A DNA stretch of 64,000 bases from Sedimentitalea nanhaiensis DSM 24252 (GCF_000473225.1 NZ_KI421509.1:2870868-2934867); one strand, 5' to 3'. Counted from the first letter of the stretch, positions 22,638-31,547 are shown. Made by a program: numbers and translations. The notes: generated from the letters alone by a model not told the origin.

Positions 22638-25127
22638 ATGTATGAATCTTTTTTTGGCCTGAACGCGCTGCCCTTCAAGATCACCCCTGATCCAGCTTTC
22701 ATCTATTGGAACAAGCAGCATCGCCGTGCCGCCAGCATTCTGGCATTCGGGATCGAACAACTGGTGCCGATCACCGTTGTGACCGGAGATGTCGGTGCGG
22801 GCAAGACCACCTTGCTGCAACAGTTTCTCGAAGAGGCTCCGACGGATATGACCGTGGGGCTGATCTCGAATTACTGGAGCGGCATGGGCGGGCTGTACCA
22901 GTGGATCCTGAACGCCTTTGACCTAAAGGCCAGCGGCAGCGAGGTCGCGCTGTTCCGGGTGTTTCAGGATTTTGTGGTATCGGAATATGCCGCCGGGCGG
23001 CGCTGTGTGCTGATCGTGGACGAGGCGCAGAACGTCTCGGACCCCGATCTGGAACAGTTGCGCATGTTGACCAACATCAACGCTGGCAAGGATTCGTTGT
23101 TCATGCTGTTTCTGGTCGGCCAGCCGCAGTTACGCGACCGGTTGCGACAACCCAACAACAACCAGATCGCCCAGCGGGTCGGCGCGGCGTTTCATCTGGG
23201 GGCGATGTCCGCCGAGGACACTGTCAATTATGTGCGTCACCGGTTGAAGGTAGCAGGGGCCACCCGCGACATTTTCGATGACGGCGCGCTGATGCGCGTT
23301 CACCAGGTGTCGGGCGGTGTGCCGCGGCTGATCAATGTGGTCTGCGAACTGTCACTGGTTGCGGCATTTGGCGACGAGGTAGACACGATCGATTCCGCCT
23401 ATCTGGACACATTTCTTGCCGAGGCCGCAGAGAACGGGATGATGGCGCATCTGCCGGTGACCCTGACCGCAGAGGGGACCGAGGTGACACCGCCCCGCGA
23501 TGCGCCGCTGCCATCGAGCCCCGTGACCATTGGCCGGTCAGGCCAGCGGGCACAGCGGATCCGGTTGGTGACCCATCCACCGCTGCAAAATGACCCAGAA
23601 GATCAGCCCCTGATCGCCAGGGATCGCTCTGTCACCGAGCTTGCGGAACAGGCCGATCCCGAGACAGCCCAGCCGGAAGAAGCCGAGATCATGGAATCGG
23701 TCATGGCATCCAGGCTGGCCCGTCCAAGTGGTGCGCAACAGGACACGGCCCAGACCGGAACCGGCAATGCCGGTGAGGATGCCGCAGTCGAAATCGAAGA
23801 GGATCCGCCAAGGGCCGAGAAGTCGGATGAGGGCGATAGGCCCTATCGGCTGGATGACTCCGAACTGGTGGATCTTCCGGAACTCTTTGACCGGGTGGCC
23901 TCGGTTAAGCAGCCCGAAGGTTCGGCGGTTGCCGACGTGGTGTCGCAACACGATACGGGCGACCAAGACCCGGACCAGCCCATCCCAGTAGAGACAAGGG
24001 CCTCCGAGACCGGGGTCGCTTTGGGCTCGTCCTCGGCGCGCCCGGCGGCACGGAACCTGACACTGGCAGCGATAGACCATGGGTTGGATGCCGCGCTGGC
24101 GCTGTTGCTGGCGGGGGCTGTGATCTATAGCGCGATTCTGCCGCAAGACCGTAATCAGGCGCCACAGATGCCGGCAACTCCGGACCTGGTGACGGCGCCG
24201 GAAATCTCCCCGGCTACGGCCCCGATCCAGACGCCCGGCGAGCCCGCCCCGGCCCTGGACGAGACCCGGAACCTGCCACTGACCCCGCTGGAAGACCCCG
24301 GTGGGGCGGCGTTGCTGGAGCGGGCCCTGGACGGTGGGGCAGGCGCGCCGCTGGATTATGCCCGTGCGGCCCTGCGGGGCGAGGCGCGGGCGGCGTATTA
24401 TCTTGGGCAGCTGTATGAGACCGGCGACGGAGTGCCCCGCGACCTGGCCCTGGCACGGGCGTGGTACGAGCTTTCCGGACCCAATCTGCGCAGCGGCAAG
24501 CGGCGTCTGGCGGAACTGGGGCCGCCGGAAACCGGCGATCTGGCCGCACCCCGTCCGGTGCTGGGCGGGCCGTTGGCCGATGGTGGCGGCGAACTGATCT
24601 GGACCGGAGGTGACGGTGCCGATGCGCCGCTGTATCTGGTCGAACTGGCCGAGACGCCCGATGGCCCGGCACGACGTCTGGCACCACAAAAACTGTCGGC
24701 ACAGCGGGTCGATGATCTGGGCAAAGCGCGCATCTGGCGGGTATTGGCCGTTGATCCGGTCGGCGGGCGCTATGCCGCTTCGGCGTGGCAGCCGTTGGGG
24801 GCTGATCCGCAAACCGGTTCTGACGATCCTGCACCGGTTGCGCCGCAGGTTACTGTCCTGTTGCCCGCAGACATTTCGCCCGCGCAGAAAACGCTGGCGA
24901 CCGAGAGGCTGGTGTCGGCTGGTTTTCAGTTCAGCACCCGCAGCGGGGAAGGCGGAAACGCGGTCGCGCCGACGATCACCCATGCCTATGAAACCGACCG
25001 TGAGATCGCAAAGTTAGTTGCCGACCTGTTCGGCACCCAAGCGGCGGTCAAACTGGGGCCGGTCGCGGGGCAGGACGGCGTACCACCGTTGCCCGGCGCA
25101 ATCACGGTGACCTTGCCCGCGCCCTGA
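22638..25127 (+). CDS. ExeA/GspA-like AAA ATPase with membrane anchor and Sel1-like region
   Basis: 829 aa. Residues 1-270 form an ExeA-type ATPase: MYESFFGLNALPFKITPDP start, Walker A GDVGAGKT (50-57) and Walker B CVLIVDEAQNVS (about 123-134). A long acidic linker (about 280-480) leads to one membrane span (ALALLLAGAVIYSAIL, about 487-503). On the far side there is a Pro-rich stretch, a single Sel1/TPR-like repeat (GEARAAYYLGQLYETGDGVPRDLALARAWYELS, about 575-607) and a C-terminal domain of unknown fold. The layout suggests a cytoplasmic ATPase linked to a periplasmic domain, as in secretion or exopolysaccharide export systems, but no other such genes are nearby. Confidence 0.88.
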   Translation: MYESFFGLNALPFKITPDPAFIYWNKQHRRAASILAFGIEQLVPITVVTGDVGAGKTTLLQQFLEEAPTDMTVGLISNYWSGMGGLYQWILNAFDLKASGSEVALFRVFQDFVVSEYAAGRRCVLIVDEAQNVSDPDLEQLRMLTNINAGKDSLFMLFLVGQPQLRDRLRQPNNNQIAQRVGAAFHLGAMSAEDTVNYVRHRLKVAGATRDIFDDGALMRVHQVSGGVPRLINVVCELSLVAAFGDEVDTIDSAYLDTFLAEAAENGMMAHLPVTLTAEGTEVTPPRDAPLPSSPVTIGRSGQRAQRIRLVTHPPLQNDPEDQPLIARDRSVTELAEQADPETAQPEEAEIMESVMASRLARPSGAQQDTAQTGTGNAGEDAAVEIEEDPPRAEKSDEGDRPYRLDDSELVDLPELFDRVASVKQPEGSAVADVVSQHDTGDQDPDQPIPVETRASETGVALGSSSARPAARNLTLAAIDHGLDAALALLLAGAVIYSAILPQDRNQAPQMPATPDLVTAPEISPATAPIQTPGEPAPALDETRNLPLTPLEDPGGAALLERALDGGAGAPLDYARAALRGEARAAYYLGQLYETGDGVPRDLALARAWYELSGPNLRSGKRRLAELGPPETGDLAAPRPVLGGPLADGGGELIWTGGDGADAPLYLVELAETPDGPARRLAPQKLSAQRVDDLGKARIWRVLAVDPVGGRYAASAWQPLGADPQTGSDDPAPVAPQVTVLLPADISPAQKTLATERLVSAGFQFSTRSGEGGNAVAPTITHAYETDREIAKLVADLFGTQAAVKLGPVAGQDGVPPLPGAITVTLPAP

Positions 25128-25131
25128 AAAA

Positions 25132-25155
25132 CGCCCGGACCATCGGGGCCGGGCG
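25132..25155 (+). terminator. Hairpin after the ExeA-like gene
   Basis: CGCCCGG - 10-nt loop - CCGGGCG immediately after the stop codon. No T tract follows, so termination efficiency is uncertain. Confidence 0.5.
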
Positions 25156-25269
25156 CGGGTGTCTCAGCGCAGTCTAGACAGGTCGGCTTGAACCCTGGAC
25201 GCCTGTCGCGGCCTTGGAAGCAGACATTTCAGCGCGATATGCAGTGGCTCATTCTAAAGTCGAAACGCG

Positions 25270-26331
25270 TCAACAGCCGATCGACGCGCAGATCCGTTTC
25301 CGATAGGCCGAATTTGCGGCACTTTCAGGTGTCGCCTGTGGCAGGGCGGGCGGGGCGTCGCCTTCACATGTGAGAGTATAGTTGGGATCAAGGCCGGCGT
25401 TCACACAGGCACCGATGTTCCAGCCCGGCGGCAGATCGTTCAGGTCAACCTGCTGCCATTTCGGGTGGCCGGTTTCGCGCAGTTCGTTGAACCGGGTGGC
25501 GATCACATTGGTGATGTCGGAAACCGCCTTGCAGCTGGCGCGATGATAGGGGTTGCGGCCGGGGTCGTATTCATAGGTCATGAGAACCGCCTTGACCGCG
25601 ATCACGTCCACCGCCTGTTGCTGGAACGGATAGGATCCGGCCGGGATCACGCCGGGTTGATAGACCGCTTGCAGGGTGGGGTCGTTGATTGGCAGAAGAT
25701 GAAAGCGTTCGGCATCGATTTCTGGCGACTGGAAGATCTTGGTCGGTGCGCCAGCCACGTAGAAGAACGCGTCGATCTGACCGGCCAGCAGGGCGGCCAG
25801 CGAATCCTCGGCATTGATGGACAGCCGTTCCTCCGGGTTGACCTGAGCCAGGTCCAGAACCAGCGAGGCTGTCAGAAAGGTGCCGCTGTCTTCGACGCCG
25901 ATGGCGACGGTCTTGCCGTTCAGATCTGCCAGCGAGTTCAGGTCGCGGCGGGCCAGGATATGGACTTCTTCGTTGTAAAGCGGAAAGGCGATTCGAACGC
26001 CCAGAATCGCGCGTGCCACGCCAGGATCGTCGGCAGCAAAGGTCTTGAGGTACTCCAGAACGTCGGACTGGACGATTCCCAGCTGGGTAAAGCGGCGTTT
26101 GCGCACGCCCAGAAAGTTCTCCAGCGAGCCGGCGCTTTCGTGCACGTTCAGGGTGATGCCGCATTTGGCGGCGGCGTCGCTGATGTTGCGACCGAACTGG
26201 ATATAGGTGCCGCTGGGTCCGCCCGTCAGGATGTTCTTTTCGAACCCCTGCGCCTGAGCGGGCGTCAATAGGCAGGTCAGCGTGGCGACAAGCGCCAGGG
26301 TCTGTAACAGGAATATGCGTGCGGGTTTCAT
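25270..26331 (-). CDS. TAXI-family TRAP transporter solute-binding protein
   Basis: 353 aa. Cleavable signal peptide (MKPARIFLLQTLALVATLTCLLTPAQAQ). The mature protein begins with the TAXI signature NILTGGPSGTYIQFGRNISDAAAKCGITLNVHESAGSLENF, and has GVRIAFPLYNEEVHILARRDLNSLADLNGKTVAIGVEDSGTFLTA. It would bind an organic acid or similar solute in the periplasm and deliver it to a TRAP permease. No permease is adjacent, so it is an orphan or serves a permease elsewhere. It lies downstream of a secreted coiled-coil gene on the same strand with a 30-bp gap, probably one operon. The mature protein has three Cys in its last third (SCK, ACVN, ASIGC-end). Confidence 0.9.
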   Translation of the reverse strand: MKPARIFLLQTLALVATLTCLLTPAQAQGFEKNILTGGPSGTYIQFGRNISDAAAKCGITLNVHESAGSLENFLGVRKRRFTQLGIVQSDVLEYLKTFAADDPGVARAILGVRIAFPLYNEEVHILARRDLNSLADLNGKTVAIGVEDSGTFLTASLVLDLAQVNPEERLSINAEDSLAALLAGQIDAFFYVAGAPTKIFQSPEIDAERFHLLPINDPTLQAVYQPGVIPAGSYPFQQQAVDVIAVKAVLMTYEYDPGRNPYHRASCKAVSDITNVIATRFNELRETGHPKWQQVDLNDLPPGWNIGACVNAGLDPNYTLTCEGDAPPALPQATPESAANSAYRKRICASIGC

Positions 26332-26361
26332 TTTCTACTCCAATTCAATCAGTTCAATGCG

Positions 26362-28668
26362 TCAGCAGGGACCCAGAGATCGGACCAGCGAGACAAGGGT
26401 CTGCCGGTTGATCGAGCCAAAAGACTCCCGCAGGGCGTCGATCGGGCACGCCCCCTGGACAAGAAGAGTCTGCAGCCGTCCGACCTGGACACTGCCCGAG
26501 GACGGCAAGCCCGGAGCAGCCTGAAGCGCTGCGGCAACCACGGCGGGCGGGCGGGCGTCGCCGACCGCCGGGGGCGGAGACGGCGGGACGGAGGGCGGTG
26601 TCGGTGTGCCGGTCTGGGCCGCCGGCAAGCGGGCCTGTGCCGCTGCGATCTGCTGTTGCAGGGCGGCCAGCCGGGCTTCGCTGTCGGCGCGTGCACTCGC
26701 CAGATCGTCCAGTCCGGCCTGCATCTGGTCACGCTGGGCTTGCAGGTCTGCGATTGCGGCCCGCCCGTCTTCAAGCTGTTGTTTCAATGCGTCGGATTGG
26801 GCCTGGGTTTCGGCCAGAGACGCGCGGCTGGTCTGTTCCTTTTGTCCCAGATCGGCCAGTCGGGACCGCAGTTGTTGCACCTCTTCGGACTGGCTTTCCT
26901 GACTGACCTGCACGTCGCTTTTCAGGCTGGCCTGTTGCTCTTGCAAACTGGCGACCTGGGCGGACAGATCCGTCTGTTGCTGTGCGGTTTGTGCAAGCGC
27001 CGCCTGCGCGGCGTCCAATGCGGCCTGGCGTTGGTCCAGGCTCGTCTGCAGTTCGGCAAGTTCGGTTTTGGCCGATTCAACCTGTTCGGCGGCCTGCGCC
27101 AACGCCGCGTTCTGTTCTTCCAGCGCAGCCTGACGCTCGGATGAGGCGATGTCCGCCTGGGCCATCTCGGCAGTCTTTTTTTCCAGTTCCTGCTGCACCT
27201 GCGCCTGATCACGTTGCAATGCAGCGACCTGTTCGGTCAGGTCGGCTTGTTGTTGCTCGGTATCTGCCAATGTCGCCTGCGCGGACTGTAACCGGGTCTG
27301 GGTCTCGGTCAGCCTGGCTTCGGCCGCAGTTGCCAGATCGGCCTTTTCGGCCAGCGCCTGATCCGCGTTGGCGAGTTGAGTTTTCCGGTCCGCCAGTGCC
27401 TGTTCAAGATCGGCCAGAACGGCATCTCGTTCCGCCTCGGCGGATTGCCGGTCAGCAGTTGCGGCGGAAATTGCGGTCTCAATCCGGGCCAGTTCATCGG
27501 CCTTGGCTGTCGCCGCCTCCTGCGACTGTGCCTCTTGCGCCGCGAGGGTGGCAATGCGCTCTTCGGCGTTGCGCGCCTCGGTCTGAAGGGTTTGGATGCG
27601 GTCGGTTAGTTCGGTTTCGCGCACTTCCATCGCTGCGATCTCTGCTTTGCGCTGTGCGATCCGGTCTTGCAGATCGGCAAGGGCGGTCGATTGCGTCCCG
27701 GTTTGGTCGAACTCGGCCAGGACCTGGGCGCGGCGGGTTTCCAGCGCGGTCAGTTCGGCCTGACCGGCGTCGAGGGCCGTGCGCTGTTGATCCAGATCTG
27801 CTGTCAGCGCTGCAAGTTCTTGTTGGCCGGTTTCGATCTGATTGCGCAGGGCTTCGGATTGTTCCGTCATGCCCGCCAGGGTCTGCTGATCCGTCTCGAT
27901 CTGGGCGCGCAGGTTGTCGGACTGTGCTGTCAGGGTCGCCAGGGCGGTTTCGGCCTCCGACTTTGCGGCAGCGGTGGCTTGCATCGCCGTTTCGACCTCA
28001 GCACCGGCTGTGGCGAGTCGTATGTTGTCGTTTTCGATCTGCTCAAGCTCGTCCCTGGCCTTGGACAATTGGTCGTTCAACTGGTTGACCTCGTCCTGGA
28101 TCTGCATGCGTTGTGCGCGGGCTTCTTCCCGGTCAGATTCAGCGCGCGCCATTTCGGCCTGGGCGGCGTTGAGGGTTTCGGCGACCTCGGCCAACTGCGC
28201 CTCTTTTGCTTTGATTTCGGCTGTCAGGTCAGCGTGCTGCACGCTGGCGTCCCGGGTGCTGTCGGCTTCGCTGCGCAGGCTTTGCAGCTGTTGGCGGGCG
28301 CTGTCGATATCGGCGGTCAGCGCGTCCCTTTGCGCCGTCAGATCGGCCAGGTCGGCCGCTGCCGCGTTGCGGGCCTCGACTGCGGCGGCACGAGCCGCAT
28401 CTGCCTGATCCAGGGCATCCTGGGCCTGTTTCAGTTGCTCGGCCTGCGCTTCGCGCTCGGTTGTGGCGTTGGCGATATCTTCCTCAAGCGCGGCGATGTC
28501 TTCTTCAAGCAGGGCAATGATGCGCCGGAACGAGGCCGCCTGTTCGGACAGGGCGGCGGTGTCATCCTGTGTAGCCGGTTCGGTGACTTGGGCGCTGACC
28601 GCTAAAGGTTGCAGGGCCGCCAGCCCCAAAACAAGTGTAGTACCCAGCAGCCGCATCAAATCACCCAT
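26362..28668 (-). CDS. Large secreted coiled-coil protein
   Basis: 768 aa from the ATG at 28668, preceded by GGGGGAGAT. A signal peptide (LLGTTLVLGLAALQPLAVSAQ) is followed by an almost unbroken coiled coil from about residue 45 to 650, rich in Ala, Gln, Glu and Asp with many near-repeats such as ALTADLDQQRTALDAGQAEL. Then comes a Pro-rich linker (TGTPTPPSVPPSPPPAVGDARPP) and a compact C-terminal domain (VQVGRLQTLLVQGACPIDALRESFGSINRQTLVSLVRSLGPC) with two Cys. No enzymatic motif. It could span the periplasm or act in the envelope; the partner may be the TAXI binding protein encoded 30 bp downstream. Confidence 0.85.
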   Translation of the reverse strand: MGDLMRLLGTTLVLGLAALQPLAVSAQVTEPATQDDTAALSEQAASFRRIIALLEEDIAALEEDIANATTEREAQAEQLKQAQDALDQADAARAAAVEARNAAAADLADLTAQRDALTADIDSARQQLQSLRSEADSTRDASVQHADLTAEIKAKEAQLAEVAETLNAAQAEMARAESDREEARAQRMQIQDEVNQLNDQLSKARDELEQIENDNIRLATAGAEVETAMQATAAAKSEAETALATLTAQSDNLRAQIETDQQTLAGMTEQSEALRNQIETGQQELAALTADLDQQRTALDAGQAELTALETRRAQVLAEFDQTGTQSTALADLQDRIAQRKAEIAAMEVRETELTDRIQTLQTEARNAEERIATLAAQEAQSQEAATAKADELARIETAISAATADRQSAEAERDAVLADLEQALADRKTQLANADQALAEKADLATAAEARLTETQTRLQSAQATLADTEQQQADLTEQVAALQRDQAQVQQELEKKTAEMAQADIASSERQAALEEQNAALAQAAEQVESAKTELAELQTSLDQRQAALDAAQAALAQTAQQQTDLSAQVASLQEQQASLKSDVQVSQESQSEEVQQLRSRLADLGQKEQTSRASLAETQAQSDALKQQLEDGRAAIADLQAQRDQMQAGLDDLASARADSEARLAALQQQIAAAQARLPAAQTGTPTPPSVPPSPPPAVGDARPPAVVAAALQAAPGLPSSGSVQVGRLQTLLVQGACPIDALRESFGSINRQTLVSLVRSLGPC

Positions 28669-28859
28669 TGCATATCTCCCCCGCATTGTTCCCAACAATT
28701 GCACAAATGATTTTTTACACAACTTTTCATTGCGGTCTAAATATTTGTGGAAAAAAGGTGCGGGTCGGTGCCCTTGGTGCCTGAATTCGCTGAATTTCGA
28801 CATCGGCGCGGTCGCAGATTCGCATGCTCTGCTTGGACGGGGCCGAGTCGGGCAGGGCC

Positions 28860-29138
28860 TTATCGTGTCGTGGCGGTATCGGGTCGTATCGGGCTGTCAA
28901 AGGACGATCGTGACAGAATGCGCCCCTGGGGATCGACCGTCAGCCGCAGGCTGCGACCGGCATAAAAAAAGGTCAGCCGAAAACGCCCGGCGTCTGCATC
29001 GACGCCGGTTTCGCTGCGGCTGGTGATTTGACCTGTCCGCATCAGTCCCGGCACCTGCTCCGGGTCGAGGCCAAAGCCGTTGCCGATGATCTCGGCGTCG
29101 ACCGTGAACCCGTCGGGAGTTGGCGTGACTCGGATCAT
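28860..29138 (-). CDS. DUF6522-like small protein
   Basis: 92 aa from the ATG at 29138, which overlaps the upstream stop as ATGA (a TTG at 29153 is also in frame). The pattern TPDGFTVDAEIIGNGFGLDPEQVPGLMRTGQITSRSETGVDADAGRFRLTFFYAGRSLRLTVDPQGRILSRSSFD resembles the DUF6522 family found beside Rrf2/NO-related genes in Rhodobacterales. Function unknown. It is the last gene of the Rrf2 operon. Confidence 0.75.
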   Translation of the reverse strand: MIRVTPTPDGFTVDAEIIGNGFGLDPEQVPGLMRTGQITSRSETGVDADAGRFRLTFFYAGRSLRLTVDPQGRILSRSSFDSPIRPDTATTR

Positions 29139-29368
29139 TTCGACGGTTTCCAATACCCGTTTGCTGCGGCGACGGTGGCGAAATGGGTTGCGACGACCTG
29201 GCTGACGGCGATCAGCGCCTCGGCATCCTGGGCATATTCCGGTCGTAGCCGGTCGCGTATCTCGGCATCGGGCTGGGTCAGCTTGACCGCGACGCGGGAC
29301 AGTTTCACGGCCAGATCATAGCCGTCCTGCGGTGTTTCGGTGATCAGAGAGGGAAGCCAGGTGTCCAT
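29135..29368 (-). CDS. Small helical protein in the Rrf2 operon
   Basis: 77 aa, largely helical (PQDGYDLAVKLSRVAVKLTQPDAEIRDRLRPEYAQDAEALIAVSQVVATHFATVAAANGYWKPS). No Cys or metal motif, no family recognised. ATG at 29368 has AAAGG upstream. Lies 35 bp after the Rrf2 gene and overlaps the next gene by 4 bp, so it is co-transcribed and likely part of the same nitrosative or redox response. Confidence 0.7.
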   Translation of the reverse strand: MDTWLPSLITETPQDGYDLAVKLSRVAVKLTQPDAEIRDRLRPEYAQDAEALIAVSQVVATHFATVAAANGYWKPSK

Positions 29369-29403
29369 GTCAGTTGCCTTTCACAAGAGGGCGGGGCCAG
29401 AAT

Positions 29404-29826
29404 TCAGGTCGGTTGGGGTGCGAGCTGGGGCAGGGCGATGTCGGCCAGCGTCGAGCGGTCGAGATCGGCCAGAAAGGCCGCGTCGGCCGAGCGCAGCCGC
29501 GCCCTGAGCTTGCAGCACCCGGTGATGGTGCATGCCCCCCCGTCGCGTTCGAAACAGTTCACCAGCGCCTGATCCTGTTCCAATAGCCGCACGACTTCGC
29601 CCAATCTGATTTGCTGGGGGGGCCGTGCCAGCCGGGCACCGCCGCCGCCGCCGCGCCGCGTGGTCACGATGCCGCCTTGGGCAAGACGCTGCACGATCTT
29701 GCTGAGGTGATGGCGTGACAGGTTGAATTCCTCGGCCAGCTCAGCGGTGGAAAAACCCTGCTCGGGTGCGCTTGCGATGCGCATCAGGGCGCGCAGGCCG
29801 TAGTCGGTGAATGAGGTGAGGCGCAA
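29404..29826 (-). CDS. Rrf2-family regulator (NsrR-like), TTG start
   Basis: 140 aa. Winged helix MRLTSFTDYGLRALMRIASAPEQGFSTAELAEEFNLSRHHLSKIVQRLAQGGIVTTRRGGGGGARLARPP, then the cluster-ligand region CFERDGGACTITGCCKL with three Fe-S-type cysteines spaced as in NsrR. NsrR senses nitric oxide through a [4Fe-4S] cluster. The TTG at 29826 matches the family N-terminus; a GTG at 29838 or an ATG at 29886 would put the operator inside the gene. Divergent from the haemoglobin gene, which is a natural target. Confidence 0.85.
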   Translation of the reverse strand: MRLTSFTDYGLRALMRIASAPEQGFSTAELAEEFNLSRHHLSKIVQRLAQGGIVTTRRGGGGGARLARPPQQIRLGEVVRLLEQDQALVNCFERDGGACTITGCCKLRARLRSADAAFLADLDRSTLADIALPQLAPQPT

Positions 29827-29845
29827 AGGGGAATCCACTAAATTG

Positions 29846-29858
29846 GTATTTACAATAC
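29846..29858. promoter_or_regulatory. Inverted repeat between rrf2 and haemoglobin genes
   Basis: GTATT-TAC-AATAC, perfect 5-bp arms, 20 bp upstream of the Rrf2 TTG start and 70 bp upstream of the haemoglobin ATG, in an AT-rich gap. A good candidate operator for the Rrf2 protein. Confidence 0.5.
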
Positions 29859-29927
29859 TTATTGACTGGATTACGTCTGAAGACAACCCCTGATCGCAGG
29901 GCTACCAGGCAGGGAGGGCCCGCGCCC

Positions 29928-30374
29928 ATGTCCGACAATCCGCAAATCCTGTCGGCCCGGCCCGCTATGACGGCGGCGCTGATGGCCGAGACCGGTCTGG
30001 ATGACGAACGCCTCACGACGTTGGTTCATCGGTTTTATGAAAAGGTGCGCGCCGATCCGGTTTTGGGCCCGATCTTTGCCGGTCGGATCGACGATTGGGG
30101 GCCGCATCTGGAGCGCATGGTGGCGTTCTGGTCTTCGGTTGCCCTGATGACCGGGCGATATCACGGGGCACCGGTGCCGGCCCATCAGACGCTGCCGGTG
30201 ACCTGGGAGCACTTCGAGCGCTGGCTGGAGCTGTTTCGCGAAACAGCTGGTGAAACCTGTTCGCCCACCGGTGCGCGCCATGTGATCGAGCGCGCCGAGC
30301 GCATCGCGCGATCGCTGCATTTTGCGGTGCAGGATCATGCCGGTGCAGCCCGCGGTGCGGTTCCTGTTTTGTGA
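29928..30374 (+). CDS. Group III truncated haemoglobin
   Basis: 148 aa from the ATG at 29928. Globin helices are recognisable: DERLTTLVHRFYEKVRADPVLGPIFAGRIDDWGPHLERMVAFWSSVALMTGRYHGAPVPAHQTLPVTWEHFERWLELFRET. The FYEKVRADPVLGPIF and HLERMVAFWSSV segments are typical of group III truncated globins. Likely role in NO or O2 chemistry in the cytoplasm; the divergent NsrR-like gene supports NO. An in-frame ATG at 29862 lies upstream of the operator side and was rejected. Confidence 0.88.
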   Translation: MSDNPQILSARPAMTAALMAETGLDDERLTTLVHRFYEKVRADPVLGPIFAGRIDDWGPHLERMVAFWSSVALMTGRYHGAPVPAHQTLPVTWEHFERWLELFRETAGETCSPTGARHVIERAERIARSLHFAVQDHAGAARGAVPVL

Positions 30375-30396
30375 TCTGCTGCAAGAGGATGCCAAC

Positions 30397-30519
30397 ATGA
30401 CCGATCTGCAGTTTGCCAAGGCGGTTCGAGCCAAGCGCGCACAGGCAGCGACGTGGGCGTATGTGCTTTTGTGGGATTCTCCATTGCACAGACGGCACAT
30501 CCGAGAGGATCTCAGATGA
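30397..30519 (+). CDS. 40-aa ORF coupled to nitronate monooxygenase
   Basis: MTDLQFAKAVRAKRAQAATW...IREDLR. AGAGGA lies 8 nt upstream of the ATG, and the TGA overlaps the ATG of the next gene as ATGA. Basic and helical. No family recognised. It could be a small protein or a translational leader. Confidence 0.5.
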   Translation: MTDLQFAKAVRAKRAQAATWAYVLLWDSPLHRRHIREDLR

Positions 30520-31547
30520 AAACATCGGTTTTGCATACCCCGCTATGCGATCAATTGGGATGTGACGTCCCCGTTTTGCTGGCCGGGATGGGCGGTGTTT
30601 CAAGATGGGAGCTGGCAGCGGCAGTGGCCAATGCGGGCGGGTTCGCCATGTTGGGCATGGTGCGCGAAGACCCGGAATTGATCGCAGCCGAGGTGGCGGC
30701 GCTGCGGGCGGCCACGGATCGCCGCTTTGCAGTCAATCTGATCCCGGCGGCGACGGAACCGGGGCTGCTGGACCGCCAGATCGATCGATGCCTTGCGCTG
30801 GAGGTGCCCGCATTCACGTTTTTCTGGGATGTCGTGCCTGATGCCGTGGTACGGGTCAAACAGGCGGGCTGTCTGGTGCTGCATCAGGTCGGCACGCTGG
30901 ATGCGGCGCAGGCGGCATTGGATGCGGGGGCGGATGTGCTGATCGCGCAGGGAGTCGAGGCGGGCGGGCATGTGCATGGCCGCACCGGAACGCTGGCCTT
31001 TGTCGAAGCGGTGGCGGCGCTGTCGCCGGTCCCGGTTGTCGCCACGGGGGGCATCGCCACCGGCACCGGAATGGTGGCGGCACTGTCGCTGGGCGCGCAG
31101 GGCATTCAATGCGGTACGGCCTTTCTGGCCACGGACGAATCCTTTGCCCATGATACGCACAAGCGCAACGTGGTTACGGCGCAGGCAGACGACACGGTGT
31201 TGACCGATGTGTTCGTGCTGAACTGGCCCGCTCAAGCGGCGGTCCGGGTGATCGGCAACAGCGTCACGCATGCACTGGGGTACCGTCAGCTGGGTCATGA
31301 CCCGGCGCAACTGGGGCATGAGGTGATCGCACACGAGGGCGAAAGACCGATCCTGCGCTACAGCACCGATTCACCGTTGCGCAACACCACCGGAGATCTT
31401 GAAGCGATGCCGCATTTTGCCGGGCAAAGTGTTCAGGCCATCACCGATATCGTGCCCGCCGCCCAACGGTTGCGGCGGATCGTGGCCGAGGCCGAATCCC
31501 GGCTGAGCGTTTTGAAATACCCCGAGGGAGAGATCGTCCATGTCTGA
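30516..31547 (+). CDS. Nitronate monooxygenase (2-nitropropane dioxygenase family)
   Basis: 343 aa. FMN-dependent TIM barrel: N-terminal PVLLAGMGGVSRWELAAAVANAGGFAMLGM, the phosphate/flavin motif GVEAGGHVHGRTG, and VPVVATGGIATGTGMVAALSLGAQGIQCGTAFLATDES. It would oxidise alkyl nitronates such as propionate-3-nitronate to carbonyl plus nitrite. The start at 30516 overlaps a 40-aa ORF as ATGA; the earlier ATG at 30453 would overlap it further. It overlaps the next gene by 8 bp, indicating an operon with the folate gene. Confidence 0.9.
   Translation: MKTSVLHTPLCDQLGCDVPVLLAGMGGVSRWELAAAVANAGGFAMLGMVREDPELIAAEVAALRAATDRRFAVNLIPAATEPGLLDRQIDRCLALEVPAFTFFWDVVPDAVVRVKQAGCLVLHQVGTLDAAQAALDAGADVLIAQGVEAGGHVHGRTGTLAFVEAVAALSPVPVVATGGIATGTGMVAALSLGAQGIQCGTAFLATDESFAHDTHKRNVVTAQADDTVLTDVFVLNWPAQAAVRVIGNSVTHALGYRQLGHDPAQLGHEVIAHEGERPILRYSTDSPLRNTTGDLEAMPHFAGQSVQAITDIVPAAQRLRRIVAEAESRLSVLKYPEGEIVHV

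Noticed and set aside
23538-24983. Minus-strand frame of 481 codons
   Set aside because: Antisense to the ExeA-like gene, with no recognisable domain.
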